A stretch of 64,000 bases of DNA from Geotrypetes seraphini (lineage: Eukaryota; Chordata; Amphibia; Gymnophiona; Dermophiidae), in the NCBI RefSeq assembly GCF_902459505.1, contig NC_047086.1, positions 169,607,619 to 169,671,618 of the forward strand. The letters run 5' to 3'. This document shows positions 1 through 37,319 of the stretch, piece after piece. The position numbers and the translations under genes are program-made. Every line of letters begins with the position of its first letter. Within the stretch, counting starts at the first letter, position 1. Below the pieces are notes generated by a model. The model did not search any database and was not told the origin of the DNA. It saw nothing but the letters and a program-made list of their open reading frames with translations.

Positions 1-479
1 ACCCACACCATTCAAAGCTAAGTTGGTTTTGTTTTACCATCTTATTCGTTGTTATTTAGCTGTTGTATGGTGGGTGAGACTATGAACAATGATGATGGTC
101 TCTCAAAACAGCTGCTCCGTGATTTTTTCACTGGGACCTCAGCTGTGGGTCTGAGTGTTCACTAAATAACTTCAGCTACTTGTTGATTGACATGATATTG
201 TTTTTGAAAAGCAAAGTGATCCAGTGAAAGTGTATTTATATTATACCACTTTGGATAAGTAAATTCTCTTGAGGTATAAGATAAACATTTATAAACAAAG
301 TCTGCCAGCTGAACATCTCTTTCTCTAGATCATCAGCCAGAACTTTGATTTATAAAATGACAGTTGTACAGAATATTGTTTCTTTTTATACTTTAATAAA
401 ATAAGTTCAGTATAAAATTATTTGAGGCTTGTGTGGATGGGATGAGATAGTTTGGGGGGACAGGGCGGGGAGAAGCTCA
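1..479. other. No recognisable feature
   Basis: AT-rich sequence with short frames only. Nothing on either strand matched a family I know. Confidence 0.4.
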
Positions 480-761
480 CGGAGATGGGGACAAAGTTTT
501 TCCCCGTGTTATTCTCTGTGACACGGGTATACTGTATGTACTTGTAGTGCAAGACTTTGCTTGTTTAGAACAGCCACTACACTCTTGCAGTGTCAGAGAG
601 AGAATAATCATCGGCTCAGTTCTGATGCTTTGATGTGTGTATACTGTATGTACTTGTATTGCTAGACATTGCTTGTATATCAAGTTAAATTTTAATAAAA
701 TGTTTTGCTTGTCTTGCAAAACACTTGCATTCCAAGTAACTTGCAATCCAAGGTTTTACTG
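480..761 (-). mobile_element. Tigger/mariner-like DNA transposon end
   Basis: Read on the minus strand from 761 it starts CAGTAAAACCTTGGATTGC and continues with 'AAGT.ACTTG..' phrases like many Tigger-type MITEs. A TA dinucleotide follows the end (762-763). The distal end near 480 is vague. It shares the theme of the element ending at 6229. Confidence 0.55.
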
Positions 762-763
762 TA

Positions 764-1145
764 CTATTATTAATTCTAAAACACTTCATAGATATAATTA
801 AGAACTCACTTTATTGTGGATTATCAGCAGTAGCAAATTCCATGAGACACCTGAGTAACATGCTTGCATTTACTAAAGTAAGTGGGCAAGATTGAAATTT
901 ACATGATTTGAAGAACATTTCAGACAACTGTTTGAGAGCTGCAATGGAAGATGACCATATGCAGCCCTAGGGCCACACATTGGAGACCACTGAGGTAAAT
1001 CATTCCACAGTTTGGGTGTTAAGAAAAAAAGCAGAATTTCTGGTAGGTTCATACTAGAAATTCTTATCTTACCTCATTTTTTTTGGATGAGGCAAGGCAA
1101 GGTGATGCGCCTCAATAGAGCAGAGTATGATGTGGAGTGTGAATA
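764..1145. other. No gene seen
   Basis: Ordinary AT-rich sequence. A phrase near 957-990 resembles the end of a hAT-type repeat but is too short to assign. Confidence 0.3.
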
Positions 1146-1570
1146 CAGCTCTACCTCCGTATTCTCAGGGGTTAGAGGCAAAGCTGGCCCGCGAATAAGT
1201 TTTTGGGGCGTCTCTAACCCACCCCCGGACCTTACCTGGTGGTCTAGCGATGATGCGGGGCAGGAGCGATCTTATTACACTCCTGCCCCTTGCAGAGCCA
1301 TGCTGTGCATCTGTGCTGAGTTCCTGTGGGCTGAGACTACGGGAACTCAGCACGGCGCTGCACGGGGCAGGCGTGTAGGAAGATCGCTCCTGCCCCGTGT
1401 CTCACTGCTAGACCACCAGGTAAGGTCCATGCATGTAGTTGCTCCTGGGGTGGCTACTCGACTCCTCCTCCCGATCCAAATCCCGGGGCCAGATCTGGTT
1501 GATGCAGGCTGCCTCTGAGCGATTCTCCAGGGGGTGGGGCCAGACAACTGCGAATAGCAAGGGAGAGCTG
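1146..1570. mobile_element. TIR MITE, Tigger-like, TA-flanked (425 bp)
   Basis: The ends are inverted copies (CAGCTCTACCTCCGTATTC at left, its diverged complement ending AGAGCTG at right), each bordered by TA. The inside is a 200-bp imperfect palindrome: 1228-1248 (accttacctggtggtctagc) pairs with 1408-1427. Family assignment to Tigger/pogo is by TA duplication and TIR style. Confidence 0.6.
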
Positions 1571-1587
1571 TACTAGCAAAATGACTA

Positions 1588-1939
1588 CACTTCTCCCTGT
1601 GTATTTGCGGTTTCAGTAATCATGGTTTCGATTATTCACAATTTTTAGCTTGCTGGCTTCTCCCCCCCCCCCCCCCCCAATTACATCAGCTTGCATAGAG
1701 AAATCACTGATTCCAAGTGTTTACAGAAAAAAAATTGCTGATTCCCAGCAGTTTGTTCACCGTGTTTTCCTCTCCTTTAGGTACAGGTCAGGTCTCCCAC
1801 CATGTTATTCGCGGTTTCACCATATTCATAATGGTTTTTAATAGAAAACAGCAAATAACATATAAAAAAGTTATTCACAGTTTTTCAGTATTTGCGGTTC
1901 TGTTAATCCCCTATCACAGCGAATACAGAGGGAGAAGTG
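1588..1939. mobile_element. TIR MITE, Tigger-like, TA-flanked (352 bp)
   Basis: It starts CACTTCTCCCTGTGTATTTG and ends with the inverse (aatacagagggagaagtg). TA sits at both borders (1586-1587 and 1940-1941). It contains a 17-C homopolymer at 1662-1678. It shares its TIR with the element at 19891-20075. Confidence 0.65.
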
Positions 1940-1941
1940 TA

Positions 1942-2449
1942 AGCACTAGTCTGTCATGGAACATGTAAGTGGCATAGTGCATACATGCAAGGGAGACTGT
2001 CACATAGGCATTGGAGACACAGGCACCAAAAAACACTCCTCACTCTCCCAGATGAGGCCAAAGCCATCGAGGGGAGGGGGGGGGGGGTGCAGGGCTATCA
2101 GCTGCATACATGCAACATACCTTGTAGATGGCAAGAACCATGGGTGGGACAGCTCCTCGGAAGAGGCAAGACCTGTTCCTGCCTCTCCAATCTACGCGGG
2201 AGCTTATGAGAAGGCTCTGCCGAAATGACAGTTTCCGGACAAAGAAAAGCTGGCTGATAAAGGGTAAAGGCACTGAAGAGGCCTGAAAAAGCAAAGCCAC
2301 AGTAAGGGAATTTCCAGAAAAGCCCAATGTACCAGTAAGGGAATTCCCAGCACCATCAGCAATGAGGAAACCACAGGCCTCCCCACCACCCTTGAGCCAG
2401 TCCACTCCAAAACTAATGAGGGTTCCTCTTCCAGCTGCGAGCAAAAACA
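1942..2449. other. Unassigned repeat-like sequence
   Basis: GC-richer than its left flank, with a G run at 2080-2089. Open frames here look like chance. No family recognised. Confidence 0.3.
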
Positions 2450-3000
2450 ACAAATGCCGGCCGCATTAATTTTCCGACAGGTACACTCTGCTCACTTCTT
2501 TAGCTTGAAAGAAGTATGCATATTAACTGTGAGCCAGGCAAAATGAAACCAGGTGAATGGAACCGGCACAGAAAGCACTGTCTCGGGACTGTTTTTTTTT
2601 TTTTGTTTTAAAGTAAAAAGGTGTAAACCCCACAGGCGCTCAAAATTGTAGTCTTTGCCTAACCGTGGCAAGACTTACAGTTGAAATTCCTCTAAAGAAT
2701 GCAAACTCCCCCCCCCCCCACCCCAAGGTGGTAATGGTCCCACAGGACCCCAGCTCAGTCCGACCAGAAATAGGGACAGACAAAAAGGGCACCTTTCCAA
2801 CAGACCCTGCTAAGGCCTAAATTTAAAAGACTGCACAGGCTTACCACTCCACCTGCTGGAGACTGATTCTATGAGGGACTGTACAGCCCACTTGTACTAT
2901 AAGAATTCAGTGTACTCTATTCTCAGTCTGCACCTGCTGGCAGAGGAGCTTAAACCCGTCTGTGCCAATCTGGAAAGATGAATAAAGAATTGGGAGTTGC
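2450..3000 (-). mobile_element. Possible DIRS end relic
   Basis: The phrase cacctgctggagactga (about 2848) and the nearby layout, with homopolymer tracts and a second 'cacctgctggc', resemble the end of the old DIRS relic near 29875-29965. Treated as a fossil fragment; the limits are approximate. Confidence 0.3.
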
Positions 3001-3083
3001 TACCGACAAGGGTCTTAATGACAGTTGACTAGAATACTGTATAAAGTTTGATTATTATATCACTACAGACATTTGATATTGCA

Positions 3084-3276
3084 GAAGTGTAAGGAGTACC
3101 TTGGGGCAAGTTTGGTAAGTCTGTGGGATCAGTCATTTACAGCAATTTTCCAAAGAATTAGTGTTGTTACAGGAGCTGAAAGCAAGTTGCCTGTACAAGT
3201 TGAAAGTGCAATGATGTCCCTGAAAAATCCAAAACAGGGTACCTCCTGGGACAGTTTGGCAGAACACTTAAAATGA
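3084..3276 (+). CDS. Possible terminal exon of an unrecognised gene
   Basis: An open frame follows an acceptor-like gatattgcag and runs KCKEYLGASL...SWDSLAEHLK to a TAA-type end in aaaatga context, with ATTAAA about 25 bp later as a possible poly(A) signal. I do not recognise the protein and it has no clear transposon hallmark. It could equally be a chance frame or a retrocopied piece of a gene. Confidence 0.25.
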
Positions 3277-3497
3277 ACTGGTTTAAAATTTATGGACATT
3301 AAAGCGATTGTTTTGACTTTTCATTGCAGTTATCAAGGTTGGAGTTTTTTAAATTCCTTTTTCACAAGTATATTTTTCACAGTAAGTGAAGGCACTTGAA
3401 AAAAAAAAATAAAAAGACAGAAATTCAATGATCCTTAATTAATGTTAGTTAAATAGAGCTTTCATAGGCTGTTTGTCAGCTTTATTGGATGCTGGTA
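3277..3497. other. AT-rich spacer
   Basis: It holds an A-rich tract near 3400 and nothing assignable. Confidence 0.3.
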
Positions 3498-3545
3498 AAT
3501 CTGTGTATAAACAAGCACCTAAGAGCACTTGTTTATACAGATTTA
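3498..3545. repeat. Short strong hairpin
   Basis: Arms taaatctgtgtataaacaag and cttgtttatacagattta pair over about 18 bp, with a 2-nt bulge and a loop of about 10 nt. It could be a MITE remnant or a small structured RNA. Confidence 0.5.
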
Positions 3546-3701
3546 ATTTTTATTATAGATGAAGAACACTTATCTGGTACCACTTACTATGGTGTGCAGG
3601 TACACATCACAGAGACTTGTATGTTCCGATAGCATGTTTATGATTGAGAATAATTGTTAAGTATTGCATTGCCCACTGTTGAATGCAAGATAGTGGGCTA
3701 G

Positions 3702-3930
3702 ATTACTGTTCTTCAACTGCTGGTCCGCAAAAAAATGTTACTGGTCCATGAAGGATTTGGGTCCCCGCCGCAACAAAAGGTGCCAGTGTCAGCTGACTTG
3801 CAACTTCCTGTTGCCGTCGCTATGCCGGGACTCCTGCCCCATATGGCTCCTGCCTTTGTCTCCGCACCCCCAGACCAGAAGCAGCAATTCTGTGCGCTTT
3901 TAACTTCGGCACACAGCTGCCCCTAAGCAG
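3702..3930 (+). mobile_element. hAT-like end fragment
   Basis: Ctgttcttcaactgctggtc followed by repeated 'ctggtcc' resembles the 5' ends of hAT MITEs that start with a CAGTGGTTCTCAAC-like phrase. No matching right end was found. Confidence 0.35.
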
Positions 3931-4004
3931 TAGAATCTATTGGTATCTTGGGAAAGGTCTTAAATTGGTTTCAAGGATTTTGGGGTAACAGATCATAGCA
4001 GGTG

Positions 4005-4526
4005 TTTAAGGATGACATCCTTTCTTATCGTTGGAAAAACCAATGTGGGGTTCGCCTTTATCCCACACTTTAATATCTACTTGGCTTCACTGGGAAATCT
4101 CTTGCACAATTGCAATCTTAAAATTTTACATTTAAGTGGATATTACAATAATTATACCACTAATTTGTCTGACAGTAGAGATCATAAATTTTTTTAGTGA
4201 CCATCCTGAATCAGATCGAGTGTTGCATGGTTGCTTTTAAATTGAAACTAAATCCAGAAAAAACTACATTTTTTCTTGCAACCCCCAATGACGAGATTAA
4301 AGAAACATCGATTCACTTGAATGGCCTTGACTGTACTATAGAACAGTCTATAAAAATATTGGGAGTGACTACAGATAAACATCTCACTTTAGAACATCAT
4401 ACTGATCTATTATTGAAGAAATGCTTTGCTGTGCTCTGGAAACTTCGCACTATTAAGAAATACTTTGATGAAGCTTCATTCTGTCTGTTAGTGCAGTCAT
4501 CCGTTTTAAGTATTCTTGATTGTTGA
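4005..4526 (+). mobile_element. L2-like LINE reverse transcriptase fragment
   Basis: The frame at 4197-4526 encodes an L2/Jockey-type post-catalytic RT stretch: KLKLNPEKTTFFLA, a GV(T)-type segment IKILGVTTDKHLTLEHH, and LLLKKCFAVLWKLRTIKKYF. The preceding frame (4012-4197) looks like the thumb-proximal part but is stopped at 4196, so the copy has at least one in-frame stop or frame change. It is short and 5' and 3' truncated. Confidence 0.7.
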
Positions 4527-4529
4527 TTC

Positions 4530-5165
4530 TTGACAGCTAGAAGGGCTCGGGTCTCAGAAACGGAGCCTACGCGCAGCAGTGACAATCACAAACTGAGGAA
4601 AATCAGCGTAGTACAATCGCTCCAACTCCAATCATTGACCCACATACAGATTTTTTTAAAGCAATTTTTCAAAAAGCAATTAAAACAGCTAACCCACAAC
4701 CGGGTTGCAGAAAAGAAGTGCAAGCCAGAAACTAAAAAATAAGCAACCAAACTACTTAGCTTTTATGGCTGACTTTGCTGATTTGTCTTTTTAGAAGAGT
4801 GCAGTCACTAGTGTAGATTTGCCGACGCGGCCAGCGTTTCGCGGAAATAATTAATCAAAAGCATCCGCTGCGTCAGGGCCACCAGGACGTACAAAAAGTC
4901 AAGGCTTCATTCCTGGTGGCCACAGTCCAGGTATTGTTGATAGCCACTGATTAGCTCTGTTGTGCCGCTCCAATTGATCAGTATTCTTCACTTTCGGGTT
5001 TGCCTGGCGCATGCACACAAGAGCTGAGCTAACTGTACAAAAAATCTGTATGTGGGTCAATGATTGGAGTTGGAGCGATTGTACTACGCTGATTTTCCTC
5101 AGTTTGTGATTGTCACTGCTGCGCGTAGGCTCCGTTTCTGAGACCCGAGCCCTTCTAGCTGTCTG
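4530..5165. mobile_element. Inverted-repeat element, arms about 125 bp
   Basis: 4530-4655 is the near-perfect reverse complement of 5037-5162. Both arms contain ggagcctacgcgcagcagtg and ggtcaatgattggagttgga. The centre holds a second small inversion (ggccaccagga at about 4879 with tcctggtggcc at about 4911) and a phrase, gcgtttcgcggaaataat, like Penelope-type ends. No target duplication was settled. Confidence 0.65.
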
Positions 5166-5223
5166 GGCTTATATTTAGAAGTGTATGGCTGGGTAATAGC
5201 AGTATTTACACTGGTTCTCTATG

Positions 5224-5240
5224 ATATATATATATATATA
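5224..5240. repeat. (AT)n microsatellite
   Basis: About eight AT units. Confidence 0.9.
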
Positions 5241-5264
5241 TACTGCTGGGGTATTTTGTTGTTT

Positions 5265-6430
5265 GTTTTGGCATAAACATCTAGGGCGTGACTGCAATGT
5301 TCTAAAACAGCACAATGGTTGCATATGTTAAAAATAGAAATAAATAAAATGAAACCAATAGCATAGAAAATTAAGGAAAAAAACTTTTTACGGTGACAAA
5401 GACAGAAAACATTCTTGTGGTAAAAATAGTAATGAAAATACATAAAGAACATAAAAGGGAATATTAGGTGCCATCAACTCGTGTTTGAGTCCTAGCAACT
5501 TGGTGATCAAGTTTTCATGGCAGAATACAGAAGTAGATTGTTGGCTCTGCCTTCTGCACAGTATAAATTCGATACTGTTGCATCAAATGTGACCCAACAC
5601 CTCCAACATTATTCATCTGTTGTTGTCACCAAATGGATGGTACATCATTAGTCTGAATTCACTACTGAAACTTGGGAGGCTCTGCTAGTAGTGAAAACAC
5701 CAACAGTATAGCTTTCAGCATTTCAAATGCAAGTAAGCCCCAGTGGCATGACAAGCCCATGTACCATGACTGGAGGGAATATAAAAGGTGGAATTTAAGT
5801 AAATCATGGACCAAAAGTGAATATAATTGTGACAACCTTGGTATATTCTAAAGAGCCACAATTGGAGAGAACAAGATGCTCAAGATGCACAGATGCTCAA
5901 GGCCCAGTCCGGGAAGAGGCAGGATCTTCGGGCACCTCCTGTGGGTTGGTGCTGCGTGCCGTAGCCAGATTGGGGGATGCTAGTTTGCGCAGGGGACGGG
6001 TGTTCACAAGGGGGTCGATGCCGGTTCGCTGGGGGGTGGGGGGGGGATGTGGAAGCACACCAGTGGCCTCGGGGGTGGGGGGTTCTTTTTGGGATATGAT
6101 GGGGTGGGGTGGAACAAATCAAGTGAGTTTCCTTTACTTCCTATGGGGAAACTCGCTTTGATATACGAGTAATTTGGTTTACGAGCATGCTTCTGGAACG
6201 AATTATGCTCGTAAACCAAGGTTCCACTGTATTTTCTGTATCAAAACTAGCTTAGTTTTGGGTAGCTAGTTTATCATCATACAGATCACACCAATTCAGA
6301 AACGGTCTGCCAACATTTTCTACACCAATTCATTTTAAATTCTTTTTCTTTTGTATTTTTAACAAATGCAATTATAATTGTGCTGTTTTAGAACATTGAC
6401 TCCACTGCATGCATTTATACCAAAACCTAT
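5265..6430. mobile_element. Inverted repeats enclosing other repeats
   Basis: 5270-5375 and 6290-6430 are imperfect inverted copies sharing atgttctaaaacagcaca. They enclose unassigned sequence and the Tigger-like end at 6229. This may be one TIR element with later insertions. Confidence 0.45.
5850..6229 (-). mobile_element. Tigger/mariner-like element, right end
   Basis: On the minus strand from 6229 it reads CAGTGGAACCTTGGTTTACG, then repeats of 'TTTACGAG', a hallmark phrase of Tigger-type MITEs. TA follows at 6230-6231. The inner border near 5850 is uncertain. Confidence 0.6.
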
Positions 6431-6559
6431 TGTCACATTATGGTTCGCCAGCTGAGTTTTATCTCAACAGATGGACTTTTGTTACTCAACACTCTTTATG
6501 AATTAACAGAAGTATACAATTCTTAGACTCTCTGGTTCTTTCCAACCTCACTGCTTCCC

Positions 6560-6676
6560 TACTAGTAGCCTATCTAAAAGATTTTGTTCATCCTGGATTG
6601 GCCACCATGAGAATGAGCTACTGGGCTTGATGGACCATTGGTCTGACCCAGTAAGGCTATTCTTATGTTCTTAGGA
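6560..6676 (+). mobile_element. CR1-type LINE 3' end fragment
   Basis: It contains tggaccattggtctgaccca and ends in the simple repeat ttcttatgttctta, typical of CR1-like 3' ends in this window. Confidence 0.75.
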
Positions 6677-6960
6677 CAAAATTATACTGCAAATTTGATG
6701 TGTGCATACTAAACATGTCATACAGCAATTTTTTCTCCATTCACTTCCCTTCCACCATGATTACAAATCTAACTACAAAAACAGACCTACCAATCACTTG
6801 GTTAAGAACCAATTACTTGGTTAAGAAATCACTTAACCTTTAGAAAGTATGCACCACATTAAGGAACTAAAACTAAATTAAAAGGCTAGTGTACATATAC
6901 ACAAAGAAAAAACCCAAAACACACTTGTATTCCCCCATCTTCCCAATGCCATGACAGGTA
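6677..6960. other. Downstream flank of RPS12
   Basis: AT-rich sequence beyond the RPS12 poly(A) site with no recognisable feature. Confidence 0.4.
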
Positions 6961-6987
6961 ATAAAAGAGACTTTAGGCTTAATAGTT

Positions 6988-6993
6988 TTTATT
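6988..6993 (-). terminator. RPS12: RPS12 poly(A) signal
   Basis: AATAAA on the minus strand begins 10 nt after the stop codon. Cleavage is expected around 6965-6975, giving a 3' UTR of roughly 30-40 nt. Confidence 0.75.
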
Positions 6994-7003
6994 TTCTACT
7001 CAT

Positions 7004-35326
<28,323 letters not shown>

Positions 35327-35340
<14 letters not shown>

Positions 35341-35374
35341 CGTTGGATGATCGGCGGATGTCCCGCGCCCGGTG
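35327..35374 (-). CDS. RPS12: RPS12 exon 2 (start codon)
   Basis: The acceptor is a T-rich tract ending in cag (35375-35377). After 34 nt of leader comes ATG at 35340-35338, then ACC GAG GAA GG, and a gtgagt donor. It encodes M-T-E-E plus two bases of Gly5, a phase-2 junction matched by the lone C that opens exon 3. Confidence 0.95.
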
Positions 35375-35473
35375 CTGTAAAAAAAGACATAGACAGAAAT
35401 TGACGGATGAGGGAGAAAACCACAGAAACATCACGCGCAGGACGGATGGCGGCGGATTCCACGCGGCACTCAC

Positions 35474-35506
35474 CAGAACTTCTCCGGAGTCCGCGCGGAA
35501 AGAGAG
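35474..35506 (-). other. RPS12: RPS12 exon 1 (non-coding 5' UTR)
   Basis: The exon begins at a pyrimidine run (CTCTCTTTCC) typical of the 5' terminal oligopyrimidine tract of ribosomal protein mRNAs, and ends at a gtgagt donor. With 34 nt of exon 2 it gives a leader of about 67 nt with no upstream ATG. The exact start (35504-35506) is inferred from the TOP rule that transcription begins at a C. Confidence 0.8.
35497..35506 (-). promoter_or_regulatory. RPS12: 5' TOP motif at the RPS12 transcription start
   Basis: CTCTCTTTCC read on the minus strand. TOP tracts put ribosomal protein mRNAs under growth-dependent translation through mTOR and LARP1. The position just upstream of a good donor and 12 bp from a CRE palindrome supports this as the true start. 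Confidence 0.75.
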
Positions 35507-35517
35507 ACGCGGCCTGC

Positions 35518-35525
35518 TGACGTCA
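35518..35525. promoter_or_regulatory. CRE/ATF palindrome in the RPS12 core promoter
   Basis: A perfect TGACGTCA lies about 12 bp upstream of the inferred start, in a GC-rich stretch without a TATA box. CREB/ATF binding is inferred from the motif alone. Confidence 0.55.
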
Positions 35526-36308
35526 CCTATTTGTAGGCCGACGTGCCTCGGGAGGACCTCCCCACAACGAAGGGACGTGATTGAAGTAGGACGACCCTTG
35601 AAAGTGCCTGATTGCTTTTCACGGCAACAAAGCGGATCCTAAAGTGAGTTATCACTATACATCTTGCCAAGCGCGAGAGCGAATCGCAAAGGATATAAAT
35701 TTTAAATAAATAAATACATGGGAATTTGACAGAACGTTGCGTTCCCAATTATTTCGTATCAGTGTAGAGTTCGGGATAAAACACATTAGAAACAAAATAT
35801 CCAGGCTTTGAGTAAAGTAAATAAAATAACGCTTGCGGTCTTTTTTCTCAGGCAAATTAAGGTCCATCGCTTTCCTTCGTTCTTAAGTAAGATTGTTTTG
35901 GGGGACTTAGCTTCCGTCCGTCGCTAGTAATCTGCGCATGTATGGGTTCATCTTCCTTCGTTCCCTCGGCTATATTGAGTGACGTCAGGAGAGGGTTGGG
36001 AAAAGTTTTACATCCGCTTTGTGCATTTCGTTTTTTGTTCAAGCCCAAGGCGAATTGGTTATATTTTCTAAAACGTGCGACATACCTGCAGTGTTATGTG
36101 ACACGTAAAAAGAAACACTGAAAGTGCAACCGAACAGTCACTAGAAGGCCTGAAAGAAGATAGCAGCATGTATGTTGAACTAAGTACAGCTAGGGTTTGT
36201 GAAGTCAAAAATCTTTTGCCCCTGACCCCACTCACACCCCACCTCCACCATGCCTTGTCCCTGCCTCCCACCTGTCCCAGTCCCACTTTCGCACCTTCAC
36301 CCATTTAC
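35526..36308. other. Upstream flank of RPS12
   Basis: Promoter-proximal unique sequence with a second CRE motif. No exon of a divergent gene recognised. Confidence 0.4.
35980..35987. promoter_or_regulatory. Second TGACGTCA motif upstream of RPS12
   Basis: A second perfect CRE palindrome lies about 470 bp upstream of the RPS12 start, between two TE-rich zones. It may belong to the RPS12 promoter or to a divergent transcript; no divergent exon was recognised nearby. Confidence 0.3.
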
Positions 36309-36436
36309 TTAGGGCTAGATTCAAACAAACCGATCGGTTTGCCACCCTTTAGCAGCCCCGACCTGATTCACTAACTTGGCCGCACCCGATCCGATCCACG
36401 CATGCAAATTAGGGAAATGGCATGCAAATCTAGCAA

Positions 36437-36978
36437 CTTATGATCAATGTATAATACTAATCTTTGCACAGAGAATAGAATCTATATTTATATTTTGAAT
36501 ACTCTGAGCTCTTCACAACTTCTTAAATATTCAGTTTTAAACTATTTTATGAGCCTCAGCTCCACCACTCACCGCCTCAAAATACTTTCATCGTGGCAAG
36601 CTTTACGTGGTTATTTCCTCATCGGCTCCTTCTAATTTCTATTTTTCCTTTTCTTTTCAACTGTTTTAAAAGTGCATGAATGCCTTACATTATTGCACTT
36701 CTCCCGATATTTATATATCAAAGTGCTTAGTGCTTACTTATTTCATCAACTTCTTAGATATATACTCTTTTTATACATACATAAATAGATACAAATAAAG
36801 CAATAACTTAGCTTAGTTCATTCACATCTACTTTCATAAACCTTCAGTTTAGTTTGTTCGGCTTGGGAGGGTTAGACCCGATATGTTTCGCCCACTGCTG
36901 TTTCAAGGGTCCTCCCACAACTGCCGGAAATGATCCACCCTTCTTAAATCTCAGTTCTAAAGTGTATTCAAAATATAA
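36437..36978. mobile_element. Penelope-like end fragment with 15-bp duplication
   Basis: Flanked by exact repeats atgcaaatctagcaa at 36422-36436 and 36979-36993. It contains cgatatgtttcgcccactgc and tgtttcaagggtcc, phrases of the kind found in the pseudo-LTR ends of Penelope-like elements. 542 bp. Confidence 0.65.
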
Positions 36979-37319
36979 ATGCAAATCTAGCAAGGCAGCA
37001 ATTCGCCAACATTTTTCAGGCACAACGACTGGGCTGGCCAATCACAAAAGAAGCGACTGCTGGGGACCAGTCGCTCAAGCCCTTTCCGGCTGCCCTGCCT
37101 TCTGCTGCCCTGCTCTCTGCCCTGTCAGCCCCGATCTCTTGCTGCCCCGAACGCCTCCTGCTGTCCCAGTCTGCCTCCCGTTGTCCCAATCTGCCTCCCA
37201 CTGCTCCGATCTGCCTGCCCCGCAGTACTAGCCCATGGTTTTAACCCGCGGGCTTCTAGCGGGTTAAAACCACGGGCAAAAGAAAAATAAAACAGCCAGC
37301 CCAGAAGTCCAATAAAAAG

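Noticed and set aside
1012-1518. A 168-codon plus-strand frame
   Set aside because: It crosses the palindromic interior of a MITE, has low-complexity composition and matches nothing.
5817-6161. Gly-rich plus-strand frame of 114 codons
   Set aside because: It lies in a GC-rich patch inside the Tigger-like element and shows no conserved motif.
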